Source: Streptomyces albiflavescens
Lineage (GTDB): Bacteria; Actinomycetota; Actinomycetes; Streptomycetales; Streptomycetaceae
Assembly: GCF_014645835.1 (NCBI RefSeq)
Contig: NZ_BMMM01000029.1
Coordinates: 1 to 64,000 of the forward strand
DNA length: 64,000 bases
Reading direction: 5' to 3'
Shown here in pieces: positions 1 through 7,976 of the stretch. The position numbers were made by a program, and so were the translations under genes. Below the pieces are notes generated by a model. That model was not told the DNA's origin. It worked only from the letters and a program-made list of their open reading frames with translations, and did no database searches. The number at the start of each line of letters is the position of its first letter. Within the stretch, counting starts at the first letter, position 1.

Positions 1-22
1 GGCCACGCTACATACGTGGGTT

Positions 23-118
23 ATGGGTGAGATGCAGAAGATCAGAACTGGTCGGCACTGTGTTTTCGTGATGCATGTGCACTTGGTCTTCGTGACCAAG
101 TTCCGGCACAAGGTCGTC
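23..118 (+). pseudogene. IS200/IS605-type tnpA stub
   Basis: About 30 codons read like the N-terminus of the Y1 (HUH) transposase TnpA of the IS200/IS605 group: a RTGRHCVFVMHVHLVFVTK stretch followed by FRHKVV. Similarity stops near base 118 and the frame then continues as arginine/proline-rich sequence with no family features. The HUH pair and catalytic tyrosine, which lie further downstream in the family, are absent, so this is a dead 5' fragment. Other dead IS pieces occur throughout the first 26 kb. Confidence 0.6.
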
Positions 119-438
119 GGGAGCACGAGGGGCGCACACCACCGGCGCACACACCCTTCCCGCGCCGCAGCGCTCACCCGCGCGAGCCCCGCAACGACTC
201 GCCGGGGTGGTCGCGGCTGTCACGGCCGCGCTGCCCGAACAGCCCGCAACAAACCGCCTGTTCGACCAGGAGGGTCCTGGAACGGACGAGGACCGGCCCG
301 CAGGGCAAGGGCCGCAGATCCCGTCGTCGAGATTGCGCCGCGGCGTCAGCACCCCCCTGACGGGCCAGCGAGGGCAGAACATCTGGACGAGCCTCCTGCA
401 TGTTCGGACCCTGTCGAGGTAGTCCGGGTCTGTCGGCT

Positions 439-1545
439 TCAGCTTCTTTGCGGCGGGAAGCCCCACCGTGGGCTCCAGCGTCGCACCTGGTCGGGTTCGG
501 CGGGTGCTTCCTGGGGCTGACGATTGTCAGCTCTGGCGTCCGGGGAGAGAGAAGGGATGCTGGGCGCAGGCCTGCGTGCGTGACGTCCCCTCACGTGCGT
601 ATGACTGTCGTTGATGTTGAAATCCAGCAGGAGCAATTCGAGCATTTCGACCTCTTCAGTAGCTCCTGCGGCTTCTAGTCTCTTCAGGGCTTCCTGGGTG
701 ATTCGCTCGATCTCGATCTTGGCTCGCGTCTCCATGTTCGAGCGCCGAGTCTCAGCCTGCTGCATGAACTGTTCGGCTTCACTGCGGAGTTGGTCGGCCC
801 CCTTGAGGAGGCGATCCACTGATGCGGCCGCCTTCTCGCGCTGAGCCTTCGTCTCCCGGATAGTGCGCTGCTTGAGTGCGCTTGCCTCTTGCAGGGACTT
901 GCGGATGATCGATTCGGCCCGGTCGTTGGCCTCCTGGACGATCCTTTCCTGTTGCGTACGTCCATCGAGCAGGTATCGGTCCGCTACAGCCCGCGCATCG
1001 GCGATGATCGAATCGGCTTGCCTCTGGACGATAGGCATCCGCTCATGTAGCTGCCGAAACTGATCGATGGCCTCCGCCAACAGTGCGCGCGCCTGCGCCT
1101 CAAGGTTCGATGCCCCCAGGGCTCGAGCGGCTGCTGCCTCGTCGGCAGCCTTCGCCTGCGCAATAACGGACTCGGGGTGGGTCGTCAGGGCCAGCAGTCT
1201 TTTGTTCTCCTCCTCCAGGCGCGCAAGCTTGGCCTCAAGTGAGTCTCCCTGCCGCGCGGCGGCCGCCTGGAACTTCTCTTCGGCAACCCGTAGCGCCTTG
1301 AGTCTGACCAGCCAGACTGCGGAGTCCCCTTTGAGCGCCTGGACCACGTCGCCAAGGAGCTCATCAGACGGCACCTTCTTGGCGTTGAACAACTCCGATA
1401 AACGAGGCTGCGGGTAGCCGGCCCTGGCGGCTAGCTCCTTCATGGTCGCCGGAGCGCCCGCCTTGTCCCAGAGGTCCCGCAAGCTGAGCGCAAAGCCGGT
1501 CAAGGGCCGTCCATCGTCCTGCAAGGCACTGACTCTGCGCCCCAT
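439..1545 (-). CDS. HTH protein with long coiled coil (DivIVA/Scy-like)
   Basis: A 368-residue protein. Residues ~15-75 look like an XRE-type helix-turn-helix (MKELAARAGYPQPRLSELF...KKVPSDELLGDVVQAL). Residues ~85-300 form an almost continuous Ala/Glu/Arg/Gln heptad coiled coil of the kind seen in actinomycete DivIVA/Scy-like filament proteins. The last ~60 residues are low-complexity and Arg/Pro-rich. The ATG at 1545 has a GAGGGGGG site just upstream on the minus strand. The combination suggests a DNA-binding scaffold or a regulator that senses polymerisation, but the function is inferred. No enzyme motif is visible. The nearest neighbours are an IS stub and a divergent membrane protein, which give no functional hint. 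Confidence 0.75.
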   Translation of the reverse strand: MGRRVSALQDDGRPLTGFALSLRDLWDKAGAPATMKELAARAGYPQPRLSELFNAKKVPSDELLGDVVQALKGDSAVWLVRLKALRVAEEKFQAAAARQGDSLEAKLARLEEENKRLLALTTHPESVIAQAKAADEAAAARALGASNLEAQARALLAEAIDQFRQLHERMPIVQRQADSIIADARAVADRYLLDGRTQQERIVQEANDRAESIIRKSLQEASALKQRTIRETKAQREKAAASVDRLLKGADQLRSEAEQFMQQAETRRSNMETRAKIEIERITQEALKRLEAAGATEEVEMLELLLLDFNINDSHTHVRGRHARRPAPSIPSLSPDARADNRQPQEAPAEPDQVRRWSPRWGFPPQRS

Positions 1546-2123
1546 GGAGCACCCCCCTCACACCGCCCCCTCGGCAGTCGCGCCATTCTTCCGGTCGGAG
1601 GGCGAGATAATCTAGTTGATCTCCATCCGGCAGGTTGGCGAATGTTGAACTAGCCGCCCTGCAGGCGTTGTTCAAGCAGGGGGCGAAGAAAAAGGGAAGA
1701 ATCAAGAACTATCTGCACGTGGCATGCACAAGCCATCCAGTCGGGATTCTTCGTCGTTCATCGGCTTGCTTTATCGGGGTTTGGAATGAAGATCGCACCG
1801 GCCTTGACTGGAGATGTGCCTCCGCCACAGCGAGGCAGTCTGCGTCCTTCGCACTCCCGTATCTGGCACCTCTCACAAGAAGCGCGCCAGAGCGCAGCCG
1901 CCGGGGAAGCGTGCAGCAACAACGCTGTGGCCCCGGACCGCAATCGGGTCCGGGGCCACTGTCCTGCACTGGCTGTGCGGTGCAGCGAGAACCTGTCGAC
2001 GGCCTCGTCGGGGAAGCTCTTGGCGGAGCCCCAGCGAGGCCCTGTTCTCTCCAAGGACAACCAATAGTGCACTGCATTGCTTCCCAGCTGGTGAAGAACG
2101 CGTATCGGCCACGCATCCGGGTG
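1546..2123. other. Intergenic stretch, no gene supported
   Basis: This lies between two divergent genes. It should hold the promoter of the leftward HTH/coiled-coil gene near 1560-1650 (AT-richer, with TAATCTAGTTGAT around 1610). Forward frames stay open but have no coding bias or recognisable family. The only structured element is the hairpin at 1927-1959. Confidence 0.5.
1927..1959. terminator. Perfect 13-bp hairpin
   Basis: GTGGCCCCGGACC at 1927-1939 pairs perfectly with GGTCCGGGGCCAC at 1947-1959 around a 7-nt loop. There is no U-tract, as is usual for actinomycete terminators. No complete gene ends just before it on either strand, so it may have terminated a gene that has since decayed. 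Confidence 0.6.
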
Positions 2124-2609
2124 ATGCTGGGCAGTAACACTCCTCAGGAGGGTTTCAGCAGTACCTGGACATGGGCTGCCGTCATCAGCCTGATCGGCCT
2201 CGTGGTCTCGATCGGTTTCACTGTCTACAAGCTGCGCAAGCGCAGGACGGCAGAGAAGGCTGAACGGCTCAGGCCCGACTACAACCTGCTCGATGAAGTC
2301 GCCGTCGTCCTGGACAAGCTGGCAGACATGCCGGCCCAGAAGTCGGACCTTGGCTCCCTCAACGAGCTGCGCACGAGGGTCAAGCAGGCGGAGCGGCGCT
2401 CCCCCGACCTCCGCTTCGGCGACATCGTGGCGCGCATCGACGTCTACCAGAAGACAGTCCTGCCGGACTGCTTCGGCAAGAAGCTGTCCGGCAAGCGGAC
2501 CACGCTGGAGGAACTGTTGGCCCTGTCCCGGCAGCAGGGGGCCGCGATCACGGAGATCCGGGTCGCGATCGATGCAGTGCAGGCGGAGATCGACCGGCGC
2601 ACCAAGTGA
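2124..2609 (+). CDS. Small single-pass membrane protein
   Basis: The product has 161 residues from the ATG at 2124; a GTG at 2121 is equally possible. A hydrophobic helix at residues ~12-32 (WAAVISLIGLVVSIGFTVY) is followed by a basic stop-transfer stretch (KLRKRRTAEKAER) and a ~110-residue soluble, mostly helical and charged domain. The topology is probably N-out with the helical domain in the cytoplasm. The frame is open further upstream, to 1635, but that part has no protein-like character. I do not recognise the family. There are no clear neighbours in an operon. Confidence 0.6.
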   Translation: MLGSNTPQEGFSSTWTWAAVISLIGLVVSIGFTVYKLRKRRTAEKAERLRPDYNLLDEVAVVLDKLADMPAQKSDLGSLNELRTRVKQAERRSPDLRFGDIVARIDVYQKTVLPDCFGKKLSGKRTTLEELLALSRQQGAAITEIRVAIDAVQAEIDRRTK

Positions 2610-2771
2610 TGTGAACGTCCGTGCGCGAGCCTCTCCAGGCACGCTCACGGGTGTTCGCCCAAGTCCGTTGACCAGCCCGGGACTTGACGCTGTACAACGA
2701 GTACCGGACGTCCCTACCGGTTCCGGAAAAGGCTCCACGAGCCCCGCAATCCCCATATCGGCGACTGTCAC

Positions 2772-2888
2772 ATGGCAGGGAAGCGGTCGAAGGGCATCAC
2801 CGAGGACCAGGCGCGCCGAGCACTGTACGAGCGCGTCCCGGCCTGCCCCCACTGCAACCCCGACAGCATCCTCGGGGTGCTCGACTAG
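2772..2888 (+). CDS. 38-residue protein with CPHC motif
   Basis: A short frame starts at ATG 2772 (MAGKRSKGITEDQARR) and ends at the TAG at 2886-2888, overlapping the stop of the convergent ku gene by 4 bp. The product ends ...VPACPHCNPDSILGVLD, with a CxxC pair. This ending resembles the C-terminal Cys-containing tail of small Streptomyces-only proteins (the DUF6233 type comes to mind), so it may be a miniature member or a relic of one. Codon use is typical of the genome. The function is unknown. Confidence 0.4.
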   Translation: MAGKRSKGITEDQARRALYERVPACPHCNPDSILGVLD

Positions 2889-3817
2889 GCGCTCCGCGGC
2901 TTCTTCGCCGCCGCCTTCTTGGTGGTCTTCTTCACGGCGGTCTTCTTCACGGCGGTCTTCTTGGCGGGCGCCTTCTTGGCCGTCTTCTTGGCCGTCGTCT
3001 TCTTGGGCATCTCGTGGACGGTGGCGTCCTCGCCGCGGGAGGCCTGCGCCTTCGCCACGGACTCCTTCAGCGCGGCCATCAGGTCGACGACCCCGCCCGG
3101 GGCGGCCTGCTCCTCAAAAGCCTTGGGCGGCTCCCTGTGCTCCCGTTTCGCCTCGATGAGCTGCTCCACCGCCTCCGTGTACCGGTCGGTGAACTCCTCT
3201 CCCTCGAGGTCGTCGCGGGACATCCGCTCGATGAGGTGCTGAGCCTCTTCGATCTCGTTGTCGGTGAGCTCGACGGCCCCGGGAGTCAGCTCGGCGGGGT
3301 CGCGGATCTCGTCCGGCCAGCGCATGGCGTGCAGCACGATCACGTCGTCCCGCACCCGCAGCATGCCCAGCCGCTCCCGCCCGGACCAGGCGTATTTGGC
3401 GATGGCCACCTTCGACGACCGCTCCAGTGCCATCCGCAGCAGCTTGTACGGCTTCGCCGCGACCTGCCCGTCCGGCTGGAGGTAGTAGCCCTCGCCAATC
3501 CTGATCGGGTCGACGCTCGCGGCCGGCACGAACGCCTCGATCTCGATCGCCTTCGCCGTCGGCAACGGCATCTCGCGGAGCTCCTCGTCCGAGACCGCGA
3601 TGATCGTGTCCTTGGAGACCTCGTAGCCCTTGCCGATCTCCACGTTCGAGACCTCGCGGTCCTCGACCGAGCAGTACTTGCGCACACGGACGCGGGCCAT
3701 GTCGTCGAGGTGCACCTGGTGGAAGCGGACGCTGTGGTCCTCGGTGGCACTGACCACGTGGATCGGGACCGTCACCAAACCAAAGCTGATGGCGCCCGTC
3801 CAGACGGTTCGAGGCAT
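2885..3817 (-). CDS. ku: Ku, non-homologous end-joining DNA-binding protein
   Basis: The product has 310 residues and starts at the ATG at 3817 (MPRTVWTGAISFGLVTVPI), which has a GGAGG site directly upstream. The frame is open 56 codons further but without coding character. The bacterial Ku core covers residues ~1-250: VPIHVVSATEDHSVRFHQVH, the CSVEDREV strand, GYYLQPDGQ, and the LIERMSRDDLEGEEFTDRY region. The tail is a run of AKKTAKK/VKKTAVKK repeats, a lysine-rich extension known in actinobacterial Ku that strengthens DNA binding. Ku forms a homodimeric ring on double-strand ends and recruits LigD; no ligD is nearby. Streptomyces often carry several ku genes, and this could be the accessory one. 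Confidence 0.95.
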   Translation of the reverse strand: MPRTVWTGAISFGLVTVPIHVVSATEDHSVRFHQVHLDDMARVRVRKYCSVEDREVSNVEIGKGYEVSKDTIIAVSDEELREMPLPTAKAIEIEAFVPAASVDPIRIGEGYYLQPDGQVAAKPYKLLRMALERSSKVAIAKYAWSGRERLGMLRVRDDVIVLHAMRWPDEIRDPAELTPGAVELTDNEIEEAQHLIERMSRDDLEGEEFTDRYTEAVEQLIEAKREHREPPKAFEEQAAPGGVVDLMAALKESVAKAQASRGEDATVHEMPKKTTAKKTAKKAPAKKTAVKKTAVKKTTKKAAAKKPRSA

Positions 3818-3950
3818 GGCAGACCTCCACGGCATGCCCCGAGAAAGCCAGCTTACGGGTGGTGGTGCGGTCCGGCATGCGCAGCAGGAAGGAAAGTACA
3901 CAGGCCACCGCGGGGCGGAGGAGTGCGGTGCGGATGTCGTACTCGGGCCG

Positions 3951-4051
3951 CTCGTGGACGCGGGTGCACCGAGTGTGACATCCAAACGACGGCAGGGCCC
4001 GGACGGTCAGCCGTCCGGGGTGCCGTCGTTCCGGGCTCCTTACCGCGATAA
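3951..4051. repeat. Hairpin-bearing direct repeat, copy A
   Basis: About 100 bp recur at 5059-5170 with only a few mismatches, from CTCGTGGACGCGGGT to TTACCGCGATAA. Inside is an inverted repeat around GGACGGTCAGCCGTCC with outer arms (CGACGGCAGGG / TGCCGTCGTT), so each copy can fold into a terminator-like cruciform. The two copies flank the phosphatase-like gene at 4332-5009. Confidence 0.75.
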
Positions 4052-4331
4052 GTGCAAGCCGACTGGAGCCGTCGGCTGCCTGCCGGGGGACGCACCGGCC
4101 GACTGGCGGGGTGGCTCCGGACACCTGGCGGATGTTGCAGCGGGAGGCTTTCACCGACCCTGGAGCAGATGAGTCACGGCGCAGCGTCAGCCTTTCTATG
4201 CCGGGGGCCGACTGCTCCGCCTCATGCTCGCCTTCGACGGGGCGGTTGAACGGTGTCGATCCGGCACCGCTGACCGTCGCCGAGTCTCACACCATCTGAA
4301 GGCGTGCCGGGCCAAGAAGGAGGTCAGCCTC

Positions 4332-5009
4332 ATGACGATCCGCCTGACGTTTATGTGTGCGCCCGGCGGTGACGCCACCTTGGATCCACTCCTCGGTGAC
4401 GCTCCCCTGAGTGAGCGCAGCCTGCGTTCGGCAGGTGCCGCGGGAGCAACGCTCCCTCCCCACGAGCTGGCCCTCCGGGCGCCCTCGACGCGCTGCTCGC
4501 AGACCGCGGACGCCTTCGGCCTGGTGGCGGTGTCCGAGCCGGCGCTGCGCGATCTCGACCTCGGCAAATGGTGCGGTCGCACCGTCGACGATGTCGCCGC
4601 AACCGACCCCGACGGGTTCAACGCCTGGCTCACCGACCCGGATGCCGCGCCACACGAAGGTGAGTCCGTGCGCCGGCTCTGCCGCCGAACGGCGGACTGG
4701 CTGAGCAGCGTGACGCCCGACATGGGCCACGCGGTGGCCGTCACCGAAGCAGCCGTTGTCCGGGCCGCGCTCATTCATGCCCTGGGCGTACCGGCAAGAG
4801 CCTTCTGGCATCTTGCTGTGCCACCCCTGTCCGCGGTCTCCCTCACCTGGCGAGGTGGAGGCTGGGACGTCCGGCTCGGCAACGTCACTCCAAGGGGGCC
4901 CAGCAATGGCTCCTCTCGCGATCCGCGACGCCTGTACGCGCCGATGGTGATCAGTCCGCGGCGGCCCACCTGGGCGGCGGGAAACGATCAAGTCCCTTCC
5001 GGGAAATGA
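4332..5009 (+). CDS. Histidine-phosphatase-fold protein lacking the RHG motif
   Basis: The product has 225 residues. The ATG at 4332 is preceded by AAGGAGGTCAG, a very strong site. The fold signature of the histidine phosphatase (phosphoglycerate mutase) superfamily is present: APSTRCSQTADAF, LRDLDLGKWCGRTVDDV, HEGESVRRLCRR and AVTEAAVVRAALIHAL. The N-terminal catalytic Arg-His-Gly is replaced by MCAPGGD, and the second-histidine region reads VTEAAV, so the normal phospho-His mechanism is unlikely. Relatives with this degenerate pattern are common in Streptomyces, often beside cobalt-transport genes. None is seen here. The last ~45 residues (after VRLGN) look unrelated and may be a read-through tail. 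The gene sits alone between two hairpin repeats. Confidence 0.75.
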   Translation: MTIRLTFMCAPGGDATLDPLLGDAPLSERSLRSAGAAGATLPPHELALRAPSTRCSQTADAFGLVAVSEPALRDLDLGKWCGRTVDDVAATDPDGFNAWLTDPDAAPHEGESVRRLCRRTADWLSSVTPDMGHAVAVTEAAVVRAALIHALGVPARAFWHLAVPPLSAVSLTWRGGGWDVRLGNVTPRGPSNGSSRDPRRLYAPMVISPRRPTWAAGNDQVPSGK

Positions 5010-5058
5010 TCTTCGCCGGCTGCGGGCAGGCCCTGACCAGCGCATTCGTCGGTTCCCC

Positions 5059-5170
5059 CTCGTGGACGCGGGTACACCGAGTGTGACATCCGAACAACGG
5101 CAGGGCTCTGGACGGTCAGCCGTCCGGGGCCCTGCCGTCGTTCCGGGCTCCTTACCGCGGACCGCGATAA
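5059..5170. repeat. Hairpin-bearing direct repeat, copy B
   Basis: This is the second copy of the ~100 bp repeat described at 3951. Here the full stem is intact: ACGGCAGGGC and GGACGG pair with CCGTCC and GCCCTGCCGT around a TCAG loop. A short ACCGCGG insertion near the right end accounts for the greater length. It lies just downstream of the phosphatase-like gene. Confidence 0.75.
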
Positions 5171-5545
5171 GAACCGTTCCTGTGGACTGAGCAGGAGTGA
5201 GCCCACTCAGCCGCACGCCCCGAACGGTCTTGGGCGCACTGTGCCCCGGCGTACTCGACCCCGGGGCAGCGACACGCATCCTGTACGTGGTCCGGTCCCG
5301 GGAGGCCAGTTCCCTGCGCGACCTGGCCATAGGGGCGCGGCCAGAGGCGACGGGGAGGCCCTGAACCACCACTCCGGCGGAGCAGGGGCCCCATACGCCG
5401 GCACCGTACCCGGCGTCCCAGATCGCACGATCACCGCAGCCCGAACGGCCCAGGCCACCACAAGCCCGCAAGCCCGGAAGCCGACCATCACACGATCGAG
5501 TCAAACCGCCCTCGTGCACGCTCCCCGGCGAGCAGCCGGCAGCCC
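5171..5545. other. Gene-free stretch, no feature resolved
   Basis: Several open frames exist on both strands but none has a start with a ribosome site or a recognisable family. Lines resembling the low-complexity C-terminal tail of a tnpB gene on the minus strand were considered, but they are too weak to call. Confidence 0.4.
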
Positions 5546-6229
5546 CTAACGGAAAGCTGCCGTGTCGCCTTCCGTTTCCGGGTGGCTCGGTCCGGCCGCG
5601 TATGCCAGCGGAGGTGCGATTGCTTGCGCATCCGCTCCCTCGCCGACCCACAGCGCGATGAACAGCGCGGCGGTGGCCTCCAGGAGCCCCGCCCGTTCGA
5701 GACCGCCGCCGGCCACGGGTTCACAGCCCACGTCCCGCACCAACTCGCGTACACGCGCGAGGGCCGTCTCGTCGTCCCCGCAGACCGGCACGGCCAGTGG
5801 TCTCCCGTCGAAGACGGGCGGCCGCATGCGCCACACGTCCTCGTGGCAGAGGTTGAACGCCTTGACCACGTGGGCTGCCGGTGCCGCGGCGGCCAGTTCC
5901 TGCGCGGCTGACGGGCCGCCCTCGGTCAGCAGCCGGAAACCCGGCCCGACCGGGTTCGAGCAGTCGAGCAGCACCTTGCCCTCCAGAGCCGCGCCCAGTT
6001 CCCGTGCCACGTCCACTCCTGCCCCGAAGGGCAGCGCGGCCAGCACCACCTGCCCCGACTCAGCCGCCGAACGCAGACCGGCAGGCTTCACGCTGCCTCC
6101 GATGCGTGCCGCGAGCCGCTCAGCCTTGTGTGCGTCCCGTCCCCCGATGGTCACCTCGTGCCCGGCCCGCACCCAGTGGGTGGCGAGCGCGTCGGCCATG
6201 TTGCCCGTTCCCAGTACACCGATTCTCAT
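5546..6229 (-). CDS. NADPH-dependent F420-reductase-like oxidoreductase
   Basis: The product has 227 residues from the ATG at 6229 (MRIGVLGTGNMADALATHW). The N-terminal GxGNM dinucleotide fold (GVLGTGNM), GGRDAHKAERLA, the ALPFGA loop, LLDCSNPVG and VVKAFNL are typical of the 'NADP oxidoreductase, coenzyme F420-dependent' family, which also includes many NADPH-only members. The C-terminal part (LLEATAALFIALWV) is the helical dimer region. The gene is divergent from an HxlR regulator with ~75 bp between starts. That arrangement is typical of redox-responsive regulation of an oxidoreductase. The substrate is not predictable. Confidence 0.8.
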   Translation of the reverse strand: MRIGVLGTGNMADALATHWVRAGHEVTIGGRDAHKAERLAARIGGSVKPAGLRSAAESGQVVLAALPFGAGVDVARELGAALEGKVLLDCSNPVGPGFRLLTEGGPSAAQELAAAAPAAHVVKAFNLCHEDVWRMRPPVFDGRPLAVPVCGDDETALARVRELVRDVGCEPVAGGGLERAGLLEATAALFIALWVGEGADAQAIAPPLAYAAGPSHPETEGDTAAFR

Positions 6230-6303
6230 CACGTGCGCCCTCTCCGTGTCGGCTTCCACCGTTCACACCGACGCTAGAGAGCCTGTCAGGCACCATTTGG
6301 TAC

Positions 6304-6684
6304 GTGACGACCGACGCCTTCCTCGCCGACTGCCGCGCCCGCCTCGCCTTCGACCTGTTCTCCAACACCTGGAACGCCGTGGTCCTCTGGGCGCTGCGCG
6401 ACGGCCCCAGGCGCCCGGTCGAACTGCGTGAGCGGATCGGGGGTATCAGCTCCAAGGTCCTCACCGAAACTCTGCGGCGGCTGCAGTGCAACGGTCTGGT
6501 CGACCGGCAGGAACACCCCGACGCACCCTCACGGGTCGCGTACCAACTCACCGTTCTGGGCCGGACCTTGCTGGTGCCCATCGACGCCGTCGGCGCATGG
6601 GCCTTCGAGTACGGCGATGAGGTCATGGCCGCCCAGGAAGCAGCAAGCACTCCCGACCCGCAGCCCCCGCCTCCTACTTGCTAG
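6304..6684 (+). CDS. HxlR-family winged-helix regulator
   Basis: The product has 126 residues from the GTG at 6304 (MTTDAFLADCRARLAFDLFSN). It shows the HxlR pattern: a short helix, then WNAVVLWALRDGPRRPVEL, the recognition helix GGISSKVLTETLRRL and the wing (GLVDRQEHPDAPSRVAYQLT). It should be dimeric and bind its own promoter and that of the divergent oxidoreductase gene. The stop codon TAG is part of the CTAG that flanks the next mobile element, so the 3' end may have been altered by that insertion. Confidence 0.85.
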   Translation: MTTDAFLADCRARLAFDLFSNTWNAVVLWALRDGPRRPVELRERIGGISSKVLTETLRRLQCNGLVDRQEHPDAPSRVAYQLTVLGRTLLVPIDAVGAWAFEYGDEVMAAQEAASTPDPQPPPPTC

Positions 6685-7100
6685 TGCTGTGACCGCATAC
6701 GTTCGCCGGGTTGGCGGTTGGAGAGTGGTGACGTTCGTTCCAACTCATCCGGTGGGGCGGACGACCACTGAGCACCACAGCCTGATCCCACAGCCCGGGC
6801 AGCACCTGACTCAACGACGACGCCGCCCCGGAAACAGTGCGCTGAGCATCCCGCAGACAATCGCTCCGAGTAGCAACCATCCCCACGGCGGCTCCCCCGG
6901 CTGATGCGAAACCACATCGTACGCGGAGAGGCCAAGGCCACCGACGCCCAGGAAGAGCGCAAAGCGGCGAAGCCCGAACCACCATCTGGGGCGATCTGTC
7001 TCCGGAGTCACACCGGGCATTGTCCACGCTTGCCGGCAAGGCCACGAGGCATCCAGGAGAGGTCGTCTCTGCAACACGGCGAACCTACGCGGTCACAGCA
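6685..7100. mobile_element. 416-bp TIR element flanked by CTAG, no transposase
   Basis: Bases 6685-6708 and 7077-7100 form terminal inverted repeats of 24 bp with two mismatches, beginning TGCTGTGACCGC. Both ends are bordered by CTAG (6681-6684 and 7101-7104), which looks like a 4-bp target duplication of the YTAR kind known for IS5-group elements. No transposase lies inside, only a small membrane-protein frame on the minus strand. An IS5-type transposase remnant sits immediately to the right. This is a MITE-like or passenger-carrying derivative. Confidence 0.65.
6811..7020 (-). CDS. Small two-helix membrane protein in the TIR element
   Basis: The product has 69 residues from the ATG at 7020 (MPGVTPETDRPRWWFGLRR). 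There are two hydrophobic helices: ALFLGVGGLGLSAYDVV and WGWLLLGAIVCGMLSALF, then a basic end (PGRRRR). The composition is that of a real small membrane protein rather than an antisense shadow. It is the only coherent frame within the element bounded by 24-bp inverted repeats. The function is unknown. It may be a passenger or the remains of the host gene into which ends were placed. Confidence 0.5.
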   Translation of the reverse strand: MPGVTPETDRPRWWFGLRRFALFLGVGGLGLSAYDVVSHQPGEPPWGWLLLGAIVCGMLSALFPGRRRR

Positions 7101-7109
7101 CTAGACCGG

Positions 7110-7415
7110 TCAACAGCGTGAGCGCAGACGTCGCCGGCAGATGAGTGCGCACCCCAGGGTGAGGAAGGCTTCGTGGATGTCATCGCGGATCTCCCAGCGG
7201 ATTCGCGGGCGGCGGAACCAGTGCAGGTGGGCGAACGCGCGCTCCACCACCCAGCGTTGGGTGCCAAGTCCCGAGCCGTGCTCGATTCCCCGGCGGGCGA
7301 TCAGCGGCTTCACACCGAGACCCCAGATCAGGCGGCGGTACTTGTCGTGGTCATTGCCGCGGTCGCCCAGCACCACGTCCGGGCTGTAACAGCAGGCGTC
7401 TGTCACGCTGTTGCG
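7110..7415 (-). pseudogene. IS5-family transposase, C-terminal fragment
   Basis: The last ~100 codons match the C-terminal half of Streptomyces IS5-type DDE transposases: LGDRGNDHDKYRRLIWGLG, KPLIARRGIEHGSGLG, QRWVVERAFAHLHWFRR (containing the catalytic Glu region) and RIRWEIRDDIHEAFLTLG. The N-terminal half with the first catalytic Asp residues is missing, and the frame upstream runs into unrelated tnpB-like sequence. The element is inactive. Confidence 0.85.
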
Positions 7416-7619
7416 GTCGTGGCGCACGAGCGGCTGAGCATCGCGAACATGGTCCGCGCTCCCAAGCCCAAGCCCGCCCCCGAGACACCCGGCAGATTCC
7501 TGCCGAGCCGAGCTGCGGGCCGGGGAGATGTGCGCCAGGACCTCGGCGTCCACCTCGCGGCCGGCCTCGCGGCTCCAAGCGGTGCTGTCGGTGCGGGGCA
7601 AGCGAGGCCGGGTTCCGTA

Positions 7620-7792
7620 AGGGCGACGTTGAGCGCGCCGACCTGATCGGCGTTGGCGGTGTGTCCGCACCGGGTGCACTCGAACCTCTCTTGCGTGGTG
7701 CGGTTCTCACCGGTGCCAGCACAGGTCCACCGGTCCGCCGCCTCCGGGTCGCGCAGCCGGGGGCGGGTGTGGCCCAGGGACTGCTTGAGCAA
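7620..7792 (-). pseudogene. tnpB zinc-ribbon fragment (IS200/IS605)
   Basis: On the minus strand a CAGTGENRTTQERFECTRC stretch is followed by GHTANADQVGALNV. This is the C-terminal zinc ribbon (two Cys pairs) plus the conserved NAD..ALN motif of TnpB nucleases. Nothing else of tnpB is present, and the downstream half was replaced by the IS5 fragment. Confidence 0.65.
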
Positions 7793-7976
7793 AGGACATG
7801 AGCCCTGCTCAGCAAGGCTTCGCCGTGCTTGGCCTGTGCATGACCCGTGCCTGGTGTGGTCTTTGCCGCGCGGGGTCCAGCGTTCGTCTGTGCTTCACGC
7901 AGTTCCGGCTTGGGACTCCTAGGGTTGCGGCGCCGCTCCCCCGCACGTGCCCGTCACTTCTGTCCGGAGGACAGTC

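Noticed and set aside
1635..2123. N-terminal extension of the small membrane protein
   Set aside because: The frame is open but includes the 1927-1959 hairpin and has no protein-like composition. The internal start at 2124 directly precedes the membrane helix.
5171..5545. tnpB C-terminal tail on the minus strand
   Set aside because: Only low-complexity similarity and no zinc-ribbon cysteines.
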